This document shows, piece by piece, positions 21,824 through 31,920 of a stretch of DNA of 64,000 bases; position 1 is the stretch's first letter, and each line of letters starts with the position of its first letter. The translations under genes were made by a program, and so were the position numbers. The DNA is from Culex pipiens pallens (lineage: Eukaryota; Arthropoda; Insecta; Diptera; Culicidae). The DNA is taken from the NCBI RefSeq assembly GCF_016801865.2, contig NC_068938.1, positions 21,510,873 to 21,574,872 on the forward strand, written 5' to 3'. Under the pieces are notes generated by a model. The model saw nothing but the letters and a program-made list of their open reading frames with translations. It was not told where the DNA came from and searched no databases.

Positions 21824-21848
21824 CATGCAGCGGCAGAACAAAACTTCG
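21824..21848. repeat. Right 25-bp target-site duplication
   Basis: This is an exact repeat of 16789-16813, directly following the (ATGCTC)4 tail. Beyond it the flank (TCAAAATCAATTTAGG) is unrelated to the element. Confidence 0.85.
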
Positions 21849-21975
21849 TCAAAATCAATTTAGGCGTTTGCAAATATTTATTGATGTTTATGTCCCTCGA
21901 CTTTGACCACAAAAATTAAAAAGTTAGAAAATTGAAATTACAGACCACGGATTTAACATTTGAATGAAAAATTTG
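21849..21975. mobile_element. Fragment of the GTTTATGTCCCTCGAC dispersed family
   Basis: Contains GCAAATATTTATTGATG followed by TTTATGTCCCTCGACTTTG, then CATTTGAATGAAAAA. The same order is seen near 51.5 kb, and inverted near 36.4 kb. It is a decayed copy without coding sequence. Confidence 0.55.
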
Positions 21976-22404
21976 TTTTTGCAATTCCGTCGTGAAACTA
22001 TTTACTTTTCCTGTCATTCTTGAACGACGAAATAGCCTACTTTTCTGTACCAAAAATAATAGAATCGAATAGCAACACTTTTCAAAATAAATGCTGAAAA
22101 GTTCTATTTTTCAGCACTCAAATGGGTGCTGAAAAGTTGAACTTTTCAGCACTTGTTTCGAAAAGTAACACTTTTTAACATTTTTTTTTGTTAAACGATT
22201 TTTTGACAAAATACATGAAAATTTGACATAAAATTTCACTCATTGTGTTTTTTGGAATTGCAAAAAATGTTGTATGGAACTCGTTGCAAAACTTGATTTT
22301 TTCAGCACTCTTCGTATTTATCCAACTCGGTGAACCTCGTTGGATAAATGTACGACTCGTGCTGAAAAAATCCTCTTTTTGCAACTTGTTGCATAAACTA
22401 CTAT
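21976..22404 (+). repeat. Palindrome-rich dispersed repeat, copy A
   Basis: Runs from TTTTTGCAATTCCGTCGTG to GCATAAACTACTATT. It is packed with nested inverted repeats: GCTGAAAAGT/ACTTTTCAGC pairs, GATTTTTTCAGCAC with its complement, and within that TTTATCCAAC/GTTGGATAAA (22317-22348). No coding sequence. Four further copies occur in the window. Its ends do not show the usual simple terminal inverted repeats, so its mode of transposition is unclear. Confidence 0.85.
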
Positions 22405-23689
22405 TTAAAATGCATCATAAAGATATGAAATTTTTATTCATTTTGAGATTTGCTCATACGATATTTGAGAATATATTTCATAATTTTATATATTTTTTAA
22501 ATTATAATTTGCATTGTTTTTTTTTTTATTTTCATAATTATTTATATGTTTATTTTTAATTGGCAAAATTAAATTTTATATTCTAGAAAACAATTACGCT
22601 ATGTTAATGTTTTCAAAGCTCGATTAGATATTATTTTTTTAACTGACTTAACTTTTTTTTTAAATTGTTTTTCATTACCAAAGCTTTTAAGACGGTTTAA
22701 AAAGTAAACAACACCGGTTAAGCTAAACTGAAACAGTGATGTGCTCTGAAAAAAGTTTTTTTTTTCTTGAACAAATAATGTTGGTCTTATTGGTGAAAAT
22801 TCACAGCAGTTTTCCAATTTCAAAACTCTAGTATTTTGAAAAAGAAGATGTTAATTCTTATGTACGAAGTTGATTATTAAAGGGGAAATCGAGCTGAAAA
22901 TATTTCAAAGGCCATTTTTAACTCGAGATTTTGAAAATTTCAAAAGTAAGGTATATGTTTAAATGTTAAAATAAATCCTTTTTCAAGGAAGCTCATAATA
23001 TGACCATATTTTTTCAAAATTTGGCTGATTGTAATTCACAGATTAACGTGAAAATAACATATAGTTGGACATTTTTTTAGTCTGGAAGGTATGACATAAA
23101 CTTCATTATACAACGGTCCAAACTTTAACGTGTATTTATTTTGAGAAGCTCTTCTAGAACTCCTGCAACTTTCTGCCACTTAAGCGCCCCTTCTTTAATG
23201 ACAAAATAAATTGAGCATTTAGCATTTGGCGCCACTGAATATTTTTTATATTTTAAACCAAATTATCTAGTTATTTGTAAATTTATTTTATAATTCAGCA
23301 CCCTTTCTGTTTCAAATATCTTGGCGGTCGCCAACCGCGCCAACTCACTGATATTTGTATTTACACATTTACTTCTTGAGATATAAAAGTTTATTTGCTA
23401 GAACCTAGACAGCAAAAGCCCGAGAAAAATAATAAGATGTTGAAACCTTTTAGTAAATTTTAGCAATAAAAAAATCAGATGACTTTTTTGTTTTTTTGGC
23501 ATGTTAATTTGATAAGTTTTTTTTCATTCATTTATTTAAAAAAAAAGGTGAAATTTCCTTTAAAAAAAACTTTTTTTTGTTGTTTTATGGATTCTTTCAA
23601 ATAGCAGCTGTATTTTTTTTTTCATTTTTAGCGTATAATTTTGAATCAACTCTGTGAGTTTTAGGATTTTTTAAACCAAGTCATTATGA
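22405..23689. other. AT-rich spacer between inverted repeat copies A and B
   Basis: AT-rich sequence with decayed repeat texture, no gene seen. It is bracketed by copies A (plus) and B (minus) of the same repeat, so the 22.0-24.1 kb segment could itself fold into a large stem-loop. Confidence 0.4.
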
Positions 23690-24121
23690 AATAGTAGTTT
23701 ATGCAACAAGTTGCAAAAAGAGGATTTTTTCAGCACGAGTCGTACATTTATCCAACGAGGTTCACCGAGTTGGATAAATACGAAGAGTGCTGAAAAAATC
23801 AAGTTTTGCAACGAGTTCCATACAACATTTTTTGCAATTCCAAAAAACACACACTGAGTAAAATTTTATGTCAAATTTTCATGTATTTTGTCAATAAATC
23901 GTTTAAATCAAAAAATGTTGAAAAGTGTTACTTTTCAAAACAAGTGCTGAAAAGTTCAACTTTTCAGCACCCATTTGAGTGCTGAAAAGTAGATTTTTTC
24001 AGCATTTATTTAGAAAAGTGTTGCTATTCGATTCTGTTATTTTTGGTACAGAAAAGTAGGCTATTTCGTCGTTCAAGAATGACAGGAAAAGTAAGTAGTT
24101 TCACGATGGAATTGCAAAAAA
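23690..24121 (-). repeat. Palindrome-rich dispersed repeat, copy B
   Basis: Inverted relative to copy A and full length, from AATAGTAGTTTATGCAACAAG to GGAATTGCAAAAAATA. All inner hairpins are retained. Confidence 0.85.
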
Positions 24122-25500
24122 TATTTTTTTCAAACAAAACAATTTTTTTTTCTGAAAGTTTTAGCATTCTTTTAAAAGTGAACAGTTCATTTCATTTATA
24201 GTATAAACTTGTGATAATTTTAGAGTTTTATGTTTTGAGCAAATTGTCAAAATTATTTTTTTATGCAATTCGGCGAATCGACCAATCGCTGGAATGGCCG
24301 TCAGCGAAACGACAATTGGCAAAATGTACCAATTAAAAAATGTATTCAAATCAGCAAATGGAAAGAACTTTTGATAATTTTCGGTAAAAGCAACGTTTTC
24401 AATTTATAGCTTTTTAATGTTTAATTTCATGTAAAAATAAGTATTTTTCACATTTGAAAAATGTTCATGAAAGTTAATTTTAGAAAATATTTGTTCCTGT
24501 TTCTGATAAAATTCTCTAAAATTATCAGTATTGGACTTGATTTAAGATACAACCCTGTTAACTTAAAAAATGCGTTTTTCACTATTTTATCGCCGCAATT
24601 TTGGCCGTCATCTTGGATTTAAAAGTTAAAAATCCTTTTTGCGTGTGTTCGACAATCATAGATCAACGTTTTTTTTGTGTTTCGATTCTCCGAAGGTCGT
24701 TCATCTGAATTAAAATTATTCCAAGGCCTTCGGATGATCGAGTCTGGATAGTAATGCTTTTGAAAGATTCAACCATTTATTCATATTTGGTATTGAAAAT
24801 TCAATTATTGGTCACCGAGCTATTGTGAGTTATGAATTTAAGGCTATTGGAATAGCATTTTCTACATTTCTTTTTTCTCATCATCAAATTTTATTTACTT
24901 ACTAAATGCATAAGTTCTATTTAAAAAAACTTTGTTTAATCATGTAAAACCTTCGATTACAAACTTTTTGCCTCAACTTTTGAATTTTCAGTTCAGTTGT
25001 TCAGTTTTTTTTTCAAATTGTCTTCAACTTCTACTTGACCCGTGAAAAAAAATTAGTCGTTTAAGTTTTAGACTCTCTTCGTCGATATCGTAGGGACCAT
25101 CGAGGAAAGGGTGAAATCAGAATAAGTTACAAAAAACCGAAGTATTCTTTTCCAAGGGATGGCATTTCTACCAAAACCGGAAGAAATATATAAAAAAAAT
25201 CTGAAATAGACAAACGGAGAGTCAACTGCAATCAGAAATTGTTCCCTGGCGTATCGTTTAGCAATTTCAATAATTAAATAATATAAGAATTATTTAAATT
25301 ATGTTTCTTTATACATGATGTATAATCCTTTCTGGCTTTAATTTTGAAAAAAATAAGGATGGTAAGATTATTTTAAGGATGGTACGAAAATTATAGGCTT
25401 GATTTAGAAATTTCTTTTTTTCTTTGTGTGAATTCAGTGCCATAAAAATATTTACTACTCATAAGATTGATAAATAATTGTTTCTGAAATTTTGATCAAC
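24122..25500. other. AT-rich interval, nothing recognised
   Basis: AT-rich, low-complexity-like sequence with no supported gene, RNA or complete repeat. Confidence 0.35.
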
Positions 25501-26190
25501 ACCAAGTTCCCACGAGGGAGTGGCATAAATTAGCAGTTCCATTAGCGATTTTTGTTTTTCTGCAGGTTCATTTCCACCATCAATCCTTCCGGCAGCCCCA
25601 ATCCATCACGGAAAGCCGCACCTTTTTGGCTTGATGCCGACCGACAAAAAAAGAAACAGCCAGCAAGTGATCTGACGGATTCCTTACCGCCACGGACACC
25701 ATCGGAGTGATCTACGGGTTCTTTCGGGGCCAATATTTCAAATGTGGCATTTCGCACAGCATATCGACTGCGGGATCTCGGAGCAAACAAAAGGGGGTTC
25801 CACAGAGTTGGAGTGGAAAAAAAAATTAAGGGTAGAGGTCAGATGGCGACTGAAGATCGATTTGCACCGCGATCTCCGCTAATTAATCTTTGCGCCACGG
25901 GTCTCGTGCGGCCGAAAAGAGGTTCAAAGGCTATGGTATCGGGGGCTGTGTTCGGGGTTTTTTTTTGGCAAACTTTCGGACGATGAATGGAACCGTACTT
26001 TGTGTTGTGACGTTTTTGGGGGTGGGATTTGGTTTTTGCTTGATCATCAAAATTTCGGTCATGTTAATTGGATGCCTTTCATCGCCACTGAAACTTTGTA
26101 GAGACGTAATATAATCATTTATCATATAAGAACTCTTGCGTTAAAGATGTTTTTGTTGTGGACATATGGATTTAATACATTATGTTAAAA
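25501..26190. other. Unique island with one weak exon candidate
   Basis: A strong-looking acceptor (TTTTTGTTTTTCTGCAG) ends at 25565 and is followed by a 47-codon open frame, 25567-25710, ending in TGA. No homology is recognised and no matching donor or promoter was found, so this is only a possible terminal exon. The rest of the island is unique sequence. Confidence 0.2.
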
Positions 26191-26194
26191 AAAA
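26187..26194 (-). terminator. Pol III terminator of the second tRNA-Asn
   Basis: Eight consecutive T on the minus strand directly follow the discriminator base. Confidence 0.85.
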
Positions 26195-26208
26195 CGCCCC
26201 CGGGTGGA

Positions 26209-26263
<55 letters not shown>

Positions 26264-26268
26264 AAGGC
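26195..26268 (-). tRNA. tRNA-Asn (anticodon GTT), second copy
   Basis: A 74-nt gene differing from the copy at 8292 only at a D-loop base and a T-loop base (TTCAAGT instead of TTCGAGT). All stems are intact, the anticodon loop is CTGTTAA and the discriminator is G. Flanks of the two genes are unrelated, so they are separate loci and not part of a recent larger duplication. Confidence 0.95.
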
Positions 26269-26279
26269 GTGATGCCAGT

Positions 26280-27250
26280 TGAAAAAAATGATTTGTTGAT
26301 TTTAAGGGCTCACAAATTGTTCAAAACTTACAATTACTTTCGCAAGATAGTTTTTTGATAACTTTTGAAGCAAAAATCTGGGCCAAACAGGTGGCTCTAA
26401 TCAACTCTACAATCCGCACATACCACGATACAGGTTCCAATCGACCGCGCCCGATCAAAGATTAAGATAAGCTATCATTATTTGTCGTAACCAGTTATGG
26501 GCGAAGGAGACTCCATGTCCGCCCTGCTCTAACCCTCCGATATCAGGCCAACAATCGGCGGAGTCCGCAGGTCCCCGACTTGAGGCGCACGCAACTCATG
26601 TTCCGAAATAGAAAAGATTGCTGAAAGTCACACAATGTTTCCCCCCCACCCCGTACACTTCAGGCTTGAGAGCAGTCAAAGCGAAGGGAAACGACTCATG
26701 TTTTCTCGACGACAGCGGCCAAGAACCAGACCTGAGTTGGCGCGATAATGCAATCGCGATAAGCGGAAAACTCGCCCGAACCGTTTTGGTCTTATTTTAC
26801 GCCCCACTCGAAGCAGCCGTCGTTGAGTCGCAGGTCTCACGAGGGACTTGTAGCGGCATTATGTTAGCAATAGGCTAATTGCATGTTTAACGATCTCGCG
26901 AGTTGGACGCGCGCGCGAGCAAACGCAAACTCTGGGAATGTCTCCTGGAGACCGCGCGGTGGTACCCCCGGATGAGAGGTATCAATTTATCATTAATTCT
27001 TTGGATTTTTTTTTCGAAATTTTCAAACGGTTTCGTGTGCTGTCGGTGTTTGGTGTCCACTGGTGACCACTGCTTGGAGGGCATTTGAAGGCCGTGTTGA
27101 TGGTAGCCTCTGTACTACTACTGTACTCAGCAGCAAACGCAGCAGCAGCAGCAGAGGTGTGCAAGAGCATGTGTCGGACATGTGGGACAAATGGCGCACG
27201 CCGGAGGCTCGGGTTTCATCCCACGGATGATTTGTTTTTTTTTTCTGTGA
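26280..27250. other. Unique island without a supported gene
   Basis: GC-richer unique sequence. It contains a short CAG/GCA run near 27128-27153 that makes an alanine-rich, signal-peptide-like reading on the plus strand; this is judged fortuitous. No RNA gene was seen. Confidence 0.35.
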
Positions 27251-28440
27251 GGGAAATACACGCAAAATATATTTGATTAGTTTCATTTGTTTTTTGATGA
27301 ACAAGAGCCATTTAATTTATTTGAAAATCTTGTACTAACAAGAAATAAAATGTCAATTTAGCTTAAAATAAATGTATGAAGAATGAATTTTAAATAAAAT
27401 ATGAAAAATATACATAAAGGCCATAGCTTAAAGTTTAATGAAATCTACCCAAATTCCTGAAAATTTCTCAAAAATTTAAATCAACACAATACGATTTATT
27501 ATATATTGCTCTTTTACATTACTATGCCTCCTTGCAGTCCATGTTACCCCTTTACTGCCAAATTTTTTATTCGAAAATACTTTTGAGCAACTTTTGTTCT
27601 GTGAAAAATGTTATTTCTTTTTTTTATATTTTTAGTCATTTAAATATAATATTTTTTATTTATTTCTTTTGTTTATCAGTGTTGTTAGGCTTGATCAACT
27701 TCTGCTCATTGTGTTTTTTATATTTTCAATTCATTTTTTTTAACAAAACAAAAGTTTTCAGCACTCTAAAAAGTATACAGTACAGTATTTAAAAAAAATT
27801 GTTTAAATATTTTTTCAAATTAATTTTCTGTTGACCTTATTTGAAAAAAATAAGCAAAAATTTTTTTGAACGGTATGATGTTAGAGCAAATGTTTTTTAA
27901 AGTTTTTGTCATTCACTTGAAGTGGCTGGAAAATTTCTTTTTTAGCTTGTACGGGCTCAATTAAAAATCATTTTAAATTTTGTGAATTATCAATATACAG
28001 TACCGCAAATAGTTTTTTTGCAAACATTTTTTAAGCTAATTATTACAAATCGGCAAGGGTTTATAATGCATTTTCAAAAATTTCAATTGAAATGTCGAGA
28101 TTGTGCCTTTTAATGATATTTTTTTATCCGTAGGTTTAATGTGCATTCGACAATTGGATAGGAATTTTTTTAACCATCTGATTTTTTTCTTCAGAAATGG
28201 TCTCTCACTTTTTTTGAAAAATTGGAAACTGCAAATTTTTAGCTTTAAAATTTAATTTTAATGGCCATTTTTTAGAAAACGGTGCATGTTAATAACATTT
28301 TTGTGAATTACTTTTAGATCGCGAATTCGATTTTACATTGAAACGGTAGTCAAATAATTGTTTTGGGTAGTAATTTTAATTTTTTGGCTGAACTTCTCTA
28401 TGGCTAAAAAGTTGCTTGTTTTGGTCCCCTAAAACATATG
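27251..28440. other. AT-rich interval with decayed repeats
   Basis: AT-rich, no gene. The motif TACAGTACCGCAAA near 28000 recurs near 36200, and in a variant form near 59390, marking another old dispersed repeat. Confidence 0.35.
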
Positions 28441-28784
28441 AAATAGTAGTTTATGCAACAAGTTGCAAAAAGAGGATTTTTTCAGCACGAGTCGTACATT
28501 TATCCAACGAGGTTCACCGAGTTGGATAAATACGTCGAGTGCTGAAAAAATCAAGTTTTGCAACGAGTTCCATACAACATTTTTTGCAATTCCGAAAAAC
28601 ACCCATTGAGTGAAATTTTAAGTAAAATTTTCTTGTATTTTGTCAATAAATCGTTTAAATCAAAAAAATGTTGAAAAGTGTTACTTTTCGAAACAAGTGC
28701 TGAAAAGTTCAACTTTTCAGCACCCGTTTTAGTGCTGAAAAGTAGAACTTTTCAGCATTTATTTTGAAAAGTGTTGCTATTCGA
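28441..28784 (-). repeat. Palindrome-rich dispersed repeat, copy C (truncated)
   Basis: Same orientation as copy B but stopping at GTGTTGCTATTCGA. It lacks the segment with the GACGAAATAGCCTAC motif and abuts copy D, which runs the other way. Confidence 0.8.
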
Positions 28785-28792
28785 TAAAATAT

Positions 28793-29226
28793 ATTTTTGC
28801 AATTCCGTCGTGAAACTACTTACTTTTCCTGTCATTCTTGAACGACGAAATAGCCTACTTTTCTGTTCCAAAAATAACAGAATCGAATAGCAACACATTT
28901 TATAATAAAGGCTGAAAAGTAACACTTTTCAGCACTGAAATGGGTGCTGAAAAGTTGAAATTTTCAGCACTTGTTTTGAAAAGTAACACTTTTCAACATT
29001 TTTTTGATTTGAACGATTTATTGACAAAATACATGAATATTTGACTTAAAATTTCACTCAATGGGTGTTTTTCGGAATTGCAAAAAATGTTGTATGAAAC
29101 TCGTTTGCAAAACTTGATTTTTTCAGCACTCTTCGTATTTATCCAACTCGGTGAACTTCGTTGGATAAATGTACGACTCGTGCTGAAAAAATCCTCTTTT
29201 TGCAACTTGTTGCATAAACTACTATT
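28793..29226 (+). repeat. Palindrome-rich dispersed repeat, copy D
   Basis: A full-length copy in the orientation of copy A. With C it makes a back-to-back inverted pair of nearly 800 bp. The next repeat (29230) starts immediately after its last base. Confidence 0.85.
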
Positions 29227-29229
29227 AAA

Positions 29230-30850
29230 AAACGTTACTTAATCCACTTTTAGGTGGTTGGTGCCTTCCTCGCATTCATAAAGTCAATACATTCAATAAA
29301 AATAACAACATTCCCCCTTAACATGTTTAACAAATCAACTTTATTTCTCATTTCTTTTGATAGACCACAGACCTTCAATATTTCTGGTCATCGGCAAGGT
29401 CTGATAAAAACCAATCCAACGATAGTTCGCATGGAAGATTCAGACAATATTTCTATCAGAATATCTGAGATTCGGCCTCCAAAAAGTGTATAAATAACAC
29501 TTAATTGTTGATAACTTTTGATAAGGTTGTCAGATCCTCGATGCTCATTTGAAAGGTCTTTCGATTATCTAACTAACGATGGGTCGCATGATAGACCCGG
29601 ACATCATTTTTATTGAAATATCTGAGATCCGGCCTCCAAAAAGTTGATAAAAAACACTTAAGTGCTAATACCTTTTGATAGGATTGTCAGATCTTCGATG
29701 TTTTGGGCTCATTGGAAAGGTCTTATCAATACCTTTCTGCAAATGTATAACATGATGGGTTTTCTAACAAAAACCACCCTTTTTACAATCTTCCGGACAT
29801 ATGCCAAAATCGTTTTGCCTTCCTCACTGAGGTAAGGCTATAATCCTGCTCTAAAAATGAACTTTTTATTAAAAACTCAAAGACCCACCTTCATGTATAC
29901 ATATCGACTCAGAATCGATAACTGAACAAATGTCTGTGTGTGTGTATGTGTGTGTGTATGTATGTATGTGACCAAAATTCTCACTGAGTTTTCTCAGCAC
30001 TGGCTGAACCGATTTTGGTCAAACCGGTCGCATTTGACTTGGTTTATGGTCCCATACATCGCTATTGAATTGTTTGAAGTTTCGATAACTAGTTCAAAAG
30101 TTATGTATAAAAATGTGTTTCCACATATATCCGGATCTCATTTATATCCATGTAAACGCTGTCCGGATCCATCATGCAACCCATCGTTGGTTAGGTAATC
30201 AAGAGACCTTTCCAACGAGCCCACAACATTGAAGATCTGGCAACCCTGTCTCGAGTTATGAGTTACTTAAGTGATATTTATGTACTTTTTTGAGGCCGGA
30301 TCTCACTTAAATGTATGTAAACGATGTCCGGATCCATCATCAAACCCATCGTTGGTTAGGTAATTGAAAGACCTTTACAACGAGGCCAAAAAATTGAAGA
30401 TCTGGCAACTCTGTCTCGTGCTATGATCACTTAAGTTATATGTGTGTACTTATTTTTGTGGATCTAAAAAATAGCTGAAATATGTGCCAAACCGCTCATA
30501 TTACCCATTGTTGGTAAAAAGTGAGGAAGGCATCAACCACATAGGTGGATTAAGTTAGTTTTTTAGCATAACTTTTGAAGTACTTAACTAAACTTGCTGA
30601 TTTTAACTTGAGACCTATGGGACCCCAAGACGGATCGAATGAGACTAATACGATCAAAATCCGTTCATCCAGCCCGGAGATAATCGAGTGACATTTTTTT
30701 GTCCACCCACCTACACACATCCACACAGACATTTGCTCAGAACATGATTCTGAGTCGATAGGTATACGTGTAGGTCTACGAGGTCAAATTAATAAGGTCA
30801 TTTTTCGAGTGATTTTATAGCCTTTCCTCAGTAAGGTGAGGAAGGCAAAA
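29230..30850. mobile_element. Compound mosquito-type repeat with GGTGCCTTCCTCGC ends
   Basis: Begins ACGTTACTTAATCCAC with AGGTGGTTGGTGCCTTCCTC and has the inverted counterpart GAGGAAGGCATCAACCAC then GGTGGATTAAG near 30510-30555. A second segment to 30850, on the minus strand, matches the element at 61796-62520, sharing CTTACTGAGG-type blocks and GACTCAGAATC. It includes a TG/TATG microsatellite at about 29931-29972. The blocks CTGTCCGGATCCATCAT and GTTGGTTAGGTAAT recur inside, so it is internally repetitive. No intact protein is encoded. The superfamily is not assigned. Confidence 0.6.
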
Positions 30851-31920
30851 TATATATGGATTTTGTGAAATTGATGTTTAGTTGAAAAACCTACAAGTTT
30901 GCCTGAAAGTATTCGATCAGAAAATTCCTTCGAAAGATACCGATTTTCGAATATTTACTTAGGCTGGTACAAATTTTATTAAAAGATTTGTATTGGCATC
31001 GGCCTAATCTTAATTAAAATTTGAAGAAAAAAATTCGAAAGAATCTGAAAATTTCACAAATTTATATTTTATTACATTGAAAATTGGAACATTAGTTCCT
31101 GAGCAATTGGCATTGGAAAATGGGGGGCTGTTCTGATAAGACTTTGATAACTTAAATTTTCCGGTTTGTTTTTTTTTTCTTTTAGTAACCAGAAGTTCAA
31201 TCATCAATGTTTTTTCGGAAAACTGCATTTTTTTAGTCTTAACGGTACACGCAACCAAGGAAGTTATTGTCTTCTTATTTCGAAATTGTCAAACTTATGG
31301 ATCCAATCCTGCAACAATCTGATTGTAAAAATAGTCAAACTTTGCTGTAAATTATTTTATAGACAGTACTTTGGGGGATGAATAAAAAATGGCATCGATA
31401 GTTCCCGTAGTTCAAACTTTAAGTGTATTAATAATTGGCTCAAGGTCAAACTTTAATCAAACTTTAAGTGGCCATGTCTCAAAAACGGCGCACCTTATAT
31501 TATCAAAATGTATCAAACATGATATTAAAATCTTTTCGATTTCTAATTCGATTTTTTTTCGAAGAAAAAATGACACAAAATGAGTTCTTTGGTCATAGTT
31601 GAAGGCTCCAGAAACTTGAGCAAAATAAAAAATACAAATAAAATTCATTTTTATAATTTGGGTAGGATTGCTCAGAAGTCTTAAAACCCAGCAGAAAAAT
31701 CACTTAAAATTACTCCTAAGTTATCCTAGTACTCTATACCATCTTTATAATGATACATGTAACCATGAGCCAGTTATTATTACATTAAATCAGCACTGTC
31801 TGAGAATTTTAATTCAATGTTGGTGCTAAAAACCAACTCTGTTGATTTTGAATACAATCAGAAACTTTAACAAAAGAATCTAACCAATTAAAAAAGCACA
31901 AAGACCAAATTTCACAGTCT
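30851..31920. mobile_element. AT-rich repeat remnants, including a copy of the 41.2-kb host repeat
   Basis: Bases about 31240-31330 are an inverted, diverged copy of the sequence flanking the palindrome at 41250 (shared CCAAGGAAGTTATTGTC and AATTGTCAAACTT blocks). The remainder is AT-rich with no gene. Confidence 0.5.

Noticed and set aside
27097..27276. Short frame starting MVASVLLLYSAANA, resembling a signal peptide followed by Cys-rich sequence
   Set aside because: The alanine run is from a CAG/GCA microsatellite, the frame is only about 60 codons, and no promoter, splice or homology evidence supports it.
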